From a bacterium (GTDB lineage Archaea > Thermoproteota > Nitrososphaeria > Nitrososphaerales > CADDZS01): a stretch of DNA of 16,383 bases. The notes under the pieces were generated by a model that saw only the letters and a list, made by a program, of their open reading frames with translations, was not told the origin of the DNA and ran no database searches. The stretch is taken from NCBI GenBank assembly GCA_027310845.1, contig DAIDAB010000031.1, forward strand, positions 1 to 16,383. The letters are read 5' to 3'. This document shows positions 13,073-16,383 of the stretch, one piece after another; position 1 is the stretch's first letter; every line of letters starts with the position of its first letter. The position numbers and the translations under genes were made by a program.

Positions 13073-13893
13073 CCAAATACCCTCTCAATCTCTGAGACTG
13101 CATTGTGCTTATGAATAGATTCGAATGATTCGGCCCTTATCTTGACTTTTCCTTTGAATCCAAGATTCTTTGTCTGGCGGAAGCAGTCTCTTGCAACGTC
13201 CTCAATGAATTTTGGATTCTTGAACATCTCCTCGACCACGGAGGCCTCATCCACTGTTTTGAGAACAGTATAAGTTGGTGAGCTGAAACTGCGCTCGCAG
13301 ATTTCTATAAGCTCATCAAGTACGATATTCTCTTTGACCGAAGTCTCAATTGCGAGACTGATCTCGGCCCTTTGCACATGCGCCTTCCCATGAGTTGTCT
13401 CAAGACTGTGTGGGCAGAGAGTATTGCCGATTGCACGCACCTGGAGGTTCTTGAAATACGAGCCATTATCTGAAATGATCTTCACCGCTACATCATAGTG
13501 CTCGTCCGTTGGTTTGTTTGTCACAGGGGTATGCCTTCGTAGTAAGAGAGTAGTGCGCATCGTAATCTCTCCTTTTTTGTATTTGTGACGTTTCTGGAGC
13601 TCATCCAGAATGTCCATGCCCAATCTTTCAAAGCTATCTTTGGGAACTCTTGAGCCCTTTGATATCATTTCGTTTATCGATTCGACGAGCCTCGACATGT
13701 GGATTCCCTTGCGAGCGTCGTCAAGATCGATGTACAGGTCAATATCGGCAGTGAAACAAGCTTCACCGCTCGGGCTACAAAGTCTGAGTCCGGTGCGGAG
13801 ACCTGCAATCCCAACGCGGTCGATTGTCTCTTTGACCTTTGGAAGCCTGTCCTGTGTGTCGAGCTGTTGTTTGAGCATCTTCACATCTACCAA
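13069..13893 (-). CDS. mptA: GTP cyclohydrolase IB / MptA
   Basis: Opens GTP to the first pterin of archaeal tetrahydromethanopterin and 7-deazaguanine pathways (MptA gives the 2',3'-cyclic phosphate product; FolE2 gives dihydroneopterin triphosphate). The 274-residue length is typical. Diagnostic segments are present: DTQDRLPKVKETIDRVG (12-28), RKGIHMSRL (61-69), TLCPHSLETTHGKAHVQRA (158-176), SSPTYTVLKTVDEASVVEE (204-222) and HKHN (261-264). C160 and a Glu in the 216-222 region, with nearby His residues, are the likely metal ligands. Start is TTG 13893, with an in-frame ATG at 13878 as alternative. Overlap with the QueD gene gives a two-gene pterin operon. The archaeal context favours the MptA name. 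Confidence 0.92.
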   Translation of the reverse strand: MVDVKMLKQQLDTQDRLPKVKETIDRVGIAGLRTGLRLCSPSGEACFTADIDLYIDLDDARKGIHMSRLVESINEMISKGSRVPKDSFERLGMDILDELQKRHKYKKGEITMRTTLLLRRHTPVTNKPTDEHYDVAVKIISDNGSYFKNLQVRAIGNTLCPHSLETTHGKAHVQRAEISLAIETSVKENIVLDELIEICERSFSSPTYTVLKTVDEASVVEEMFKNPKFIEDVARDCFRQTKNLGFKGKVKIRAESFESIHKHNAVSEIERVFG

Positions 13894-13918
13894 CGTGGTC
13901 TAAAAACAAGAGATTTCT

Positions 13919-13930
13919 GGGTAAAAAAAG
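13919..13930 (-). terminator. Possible poly-T terminator after the 13970 gene
   Basis: The minus strand reads CCCTTTTTTTACCC about 40 nt past the stop of the gene at 13970-14305 and before mptA. A seven-T run fits an archaeal terminator, but the same AT-rich tract could also serve as mptA promoter DNA. Confidence 0.35.
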
Positions 13931-13969
13931 GGTTCTGCTACAACTCAGGCCCGATTAAGCCGGCGGTTT

Positions 13970-14305
13970 TCAGTAATAATATGCCTCGAACGGAGGTTTC
14001 AGGTATCTTGAGATGAACTCCCATGCGGCTTCGGGAGTTTCGAAATACTTCCATTGTTCTTTCTGGCCTGGAACATAGTCCTTGGCCACCTTGTCAAGTA
14101 CTCTTTCCTTGATCGTAACACATGTCTTATCGTCGCACTTCGTGACGAAAAAGAACGCGCCGTTTTCATATCCTGCAACATCTGCGACAAATCGCAGTCC
14201 CTCATCGAGATCAAGGCCCCACAACAGCGTTTTTAATTCCTTCACCTGGGTAATCTTCCTCTCGTTGTACGAAGAACCGGAGTTCTTCTTTCTCTCGGAC
14301 TTCAA
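13970..14305 (-). CDS. Small hypothetical protein
   Basis: Unrecognised 111-residue protein from TTG 14305. After a basic, Ser/Lys-rich N-terminus (about 1-20), it shows a compact alpha/beta pattern: ELKTLLWGLDLDEGLRFVADV, NGAFFFVTKCDDKTCVTIKERVLDKVA and ETPEAAWEFISRYLKPPFEAYYY. Two cysteines (KCDDKTC) are close enough to form a metal site or disulfide. A TATA-like TCTAAAGAAA lies about 28 nt upstream, which suits a leaderless TTG start. It is upstream of mptA by 76 nt but a T-run separates them, so co-transcription is doubtful. Confidence 0.7.
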   Translation of the reverse strand: MKSERKKNSGSSYNERKITQVKELKTLLWGLDLDEGLRFVADVAGYENGAFFFVTKCDDKTCVTIKERVLDKVAKDYVPGQKEQWKYFETPEAAWEFISRYLKPPFEAYYY

Positions 14306-14544
14306 GACTGAGCTAGAACGCTCCTGTGCATTTCTTTAGACCGTCATCCGAGGCGAGAAAGACTAATAATTACTTTCCCGTTTATTTTTATGCCTATACA
14401 TTCCGCAAGTCCTTGTACTTGGGAGTGGAGAAGAAGCTCGGCCCATGGTCCTGTGTTACTCTATCTCACGCGTAAACAAAACAAGAGCAGGATAGCTGTC
14501 TAGCAGAAGACAAGTTTTCATTGGTCTAGGATTGGTAATTTCAA

Positions 14545-15756
14545 TTGCTTATCTTCAATACTTTGAGCCGGGCCAAGGACACAATCCAATCCAAAGAAGG
14601 GAACATTTTCAAAATGTTCATCTGTGGTCCAACAGTACAAGATAACATCCACCTCGGTCATGCGAAGACATACATCGCGTTTGACGTTCTAGCGCGATGG
14701 TTGCTCAAGAGCGGCCACAAGGTTTTCTTCGTTATGAACATCACAGACATTGATGACAAGATTTTCGAACGCGCCAAAAAAGAAAATGTTCAGCATACAC
14801 AGATATCAAATAGATTCTTCAATGATTTTCTAAAGGACATTGAAGCTCTGAACGTCGTCACGATAAGCAAGATTGAACGCGTCTCCGACTATGTGAAGGA
14901 AGCTATCGACCTTATTCAGATAATGGTCTCTTCGGGGAAGGCATACGCCTTGGAAGGCAATTGCTACTTTGACACTTCGAAAGCAGATCATTTTGGAAAG
15001 CTCTCACACCAGAGCGATTTTCAGCTGCGCCTTAAACAGATCGACGCAGCTCCTGGAAAGCGAAATTCAGTGGACTTTTTGTTGTGGAGGAAAATGTCCG
15101 AGACGAGCGAAGGGGTCTTGGAATGTGCGCTCGGAACTGGGAGGCCTGGTTGGCATATCGAAGACTCCGCAATCGCATTTTCGCAATTCGGCGGGCCTTA
15201 TGAACTGCATGGAGGCGCAACTGAACTGATCTTTCCTCATCATGAAGCAGAACTCGCGCAGGACGAAGCAGTTTCAGGTGAGATTCCTTTTGTTTCGATC
15301 TGGATGCACACTGGACTCCTTTTGAAGGACGGAGAAAAAATGAGCAAGAGCCTAGGAAATATGATCACAATCAAGGAAGCCTTGAAATCTCACTCTGCGG
15401 ATGCGATAAGATACTATTTTCTGAAGCATCATTACAGGGAAAGCTTCAACGTCAGCCTCGAAGAATTGAAGAGTGCAAATAAAGAGTTGGATGTTATAGT
15501 GGAAGCTTCGAAGCTGCTTCCCAAGAGAGGTCGGGCAGCCAAAGAATTGAAATCCCTCTTGGAGAAAGAGACATTTCGCAAGTTTGCTCATGCTATGGAC
15601 GACGACCTCGATACGCCAAAAGCACTCGGGATGCTAACAAAACTAGCAAGAGAAATCGTGCAGACGGGAAAAGATTCTCGCGAAAAAGACCAGATTCAGG
15701 ATCCCGCCCCGCTCTTCTGGCACATGGTGGAAACACTAGGATTTGGCTTGTTTTGA
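14545..15756 (+). CDS. cysS: Cysteinyl-tRNA synthetase
   Basis: Class I aminoacyl-tRNA synthetase charging tRNA-Cys. The 403 residues include the HIGH-type signature HLGH (36-39), KMSKS (265-269), the CGPTV block (C27) and GRPGWHIE (199-206). Three of the four E. coli-type zinc ligands are kept: C27, H232 and E236 (FPHHEAEL). The fourth, the Cys in WHIECS, is Asp here (D207 in WHIEDS). The chain is shorter than the roughly 460 residues of bacterial CysRS, mainly through a reduced C-terminal anticodon-binding region. Start is TTG 14545: the next ATG lies at residue 24, too close to the active-site CGPT. A downstream acetyltransferase gene overlaps its stop. Confidence 0.95.
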   Translation: MLIFNTLSRAKDTIQSKEGNIFKMFICGPTVQDNIHLGHAKTYIAFDVLARWLLKSGHKVFFVMNITDIDDKIFERAKKENVQHTQISNRFFNDFLKDIEALNVVTISKIERVSDYVKEAIDLIQIMVSSGKAYALEGNCYFDTSKADHFGKLSHQSDFQLRLKQIDAAPGKRNSVDFLLWRKMSETSEGVLECALGTGRPGWHIEDSAIAFSQFGGPYELHGGATELIFPHHEAELAQDEAVSGEIPFVSIWMHTGLLLKDGEKMSKSLGNMITIKEALKSHSADAIRYYFLKHHYRESFNVSLEELKSANKELDVIVEASKLLPKRGRAAKELKSLLEKETFRKFAHAMDDDLDTPKALGMLTKLAREIVQTGKDSREKDQIQDPAPLFWHMVETLGFGLF

Positions 15757-16383
15757 GCAACTTGGAAGAAAGATTCGAATTCATAAGACATCTTATTCAA
15801 AATGAGCAGGAATTCCACAAGCTCTTCTCTGGCTTCAAGAAGTATAATTCGATAACCCTATTTCACAACAGAGCGTTTGCAGAAGATCCTGTTTTCAACC
15901 ACTTTGTTGTCGATGAATCCATCCTCAACAATGAGAACGAGTCAGAAGAACTGTTGATGAAGACTGTAGCAGAGCTCAAGAAAATATCATCTGAGATAGG
16001 CTTCCGGACAACTGTCTTTGTTGAAAGTATTTGGAGAAAAACTGCGCCATTCGAGAAGATCGCGATTGGTGAAGGATACAGGATTACTGAAAGGATGGAG
16101 ATTCTTTCAAAGGAGCTCGGACCAGACAATGCGCTAACAACAAATGCTAGCGTGCAGGTGACCGAGACAGAAGAAGTGGAGTTATGGAACAGCGTGTTCA
16201 TGACTTGCTTCGCCATTCCTGTGCCATGGAAGGAGGAACTTCTGCGTAGGGAGAAACAGATTGCTGACAAGTCTAAAGCGACCCTATTGCTTGGAAGGGA
16301 AGCAGGAAGTAAAGAATCCCAAGGTTGCCTTCTTGCATTTGTCGAGCCAATCGAACTAATGGGGATTTATTGCGTTGGAACGG
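15753..16383 (+). CDS. GNAT-family N-acetyltransferase, 3'-partial
   Basis: An open frame beginning at TTG 15753, overlapping the cysS stop by 4 nt (TTGA), continues without a stop to the end of the window (210 complete codons); TTG 15762 is an alternative start. The N-terminal half (NLEERFEFIRHLIQNEQ, then a mixed region) is a divergent, substrate-side domain. Near the cut end, ATLLLGREAGSKESQGCLLAFVE and MGIYCVGT match strands 4 and 5 of the GNAT fold, where the acetyl-CoA loop (Q/R-x-x-G-x-G/A) should follow just beyond the window. Acyl acceptor unknown. Coupling with cysS suggests joint expression rather than shared function. Confidence 0.8.
   Translation, partial: MSNLEERFEFIRHLIQNEQEFHKLFSGFKKYNSITLFHNRAFAEDPVFNHFVVDESILNNENESEELLMKTVAELKKISSEIGFRTTVFVESIWRKTAPFEKIAIGEGYRITERMEILSKELGPDNALTTNASVQVTETEEVELWNSVFMTCFAIPVPWKEELLRREKQIADKSKATLLLGREAGSKESQGCLLAFVEPIELMGIYCVGT

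Noticed and set aside
14306..14544. Possible RNA gene between the small gene and cysS
   Set aside because: No tRNA T-loop, C/D-box or clear hairpin was found by eye; it most likely holds the two divergent promoters.

Overview
The window looks like a chromosomal segment of an archaeon, most likely a member of the Nitrososphaerota (Thaumarchaeota) or a close TACK relative, and probably one with aerobic or copper-dependent respiration. The support is: archaeal/eukaryotic-type information genes (eL37, an LSm protein, a Tma20-like PUA protein), archaeal MptA-type GTP cyclohydrolase, SepF, a DUF99 protein, TATA-box promoters with very short leaders, many TTG starts, and a Rieske/cytochrome b pair beside a blue-copper protein. 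The assignment below phylum is inference. I see no tRNA or rRNA genes, CRISPR array, insertion sequence, prophage or integrase.

Layout. 1-925 (+): a small membrane protein whose frame is open to the window edge, then an unknown soluble protein. 898-2882 (-): an apparent operon LSm > eL37 > membrane-anchored coiled-coil protein > rpiA; the eL37 gene is short (56 aa, TTG start). 2960-3896 (+): PUA protein and SepF-like protein. 3897-4309: gene-poor stretch ending in a clear TATA box. 4310-6425: an exported, sequon-rich protein (+), a polytopic GT-C type glycosyltransferase-like protein (-) and a 37-residue single-helix protein (+); the last two diverge from one shared TATA-like element. 6455-7496: a VapBC-type toxin-antitoxin pair (-) with a palindromic operator over its TATA box, and directly upstream, pointing away, a broken second PIN-domain gene. 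7610-9079: a membrane-anchored unknown, a small unknown (-), and a DUF99 protein (+). 9007-12166: cupredoxin (-) divergent from Rieske and cytochrome b (+), a quinol-oxidising bc complex with its probable copper electron acceptor. 12392-12616: small two-helix membrane protein (-). 12734-13893 (-): mptA then a QueD/PTPS homologue, overlapping by 4 nt, making pterin or 7-deazaguanine precursors. 13970-14305: small unknown (-). 14545 to end (+): cysS then a GNAT acetyltransferase that runs off the window.

How they work together. Rieske, cytochrome b and cupredoxin form one electron-transfer module. MptA turns GTP into a dihydroneopterin derivative, and the neighbouring QueD-like enzyme acts in pterin or preQ0/archaeosine metabolism. 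LSm, eL37, PUA, CysRS and the acetyltransferase are housekeeping, mostly translation-linked. VapBC with its decayed relative is the only clearly accessory locus. Genes are tightly packed, with several convergent pairs overlapping at their 3' ends (up to 73 nt).
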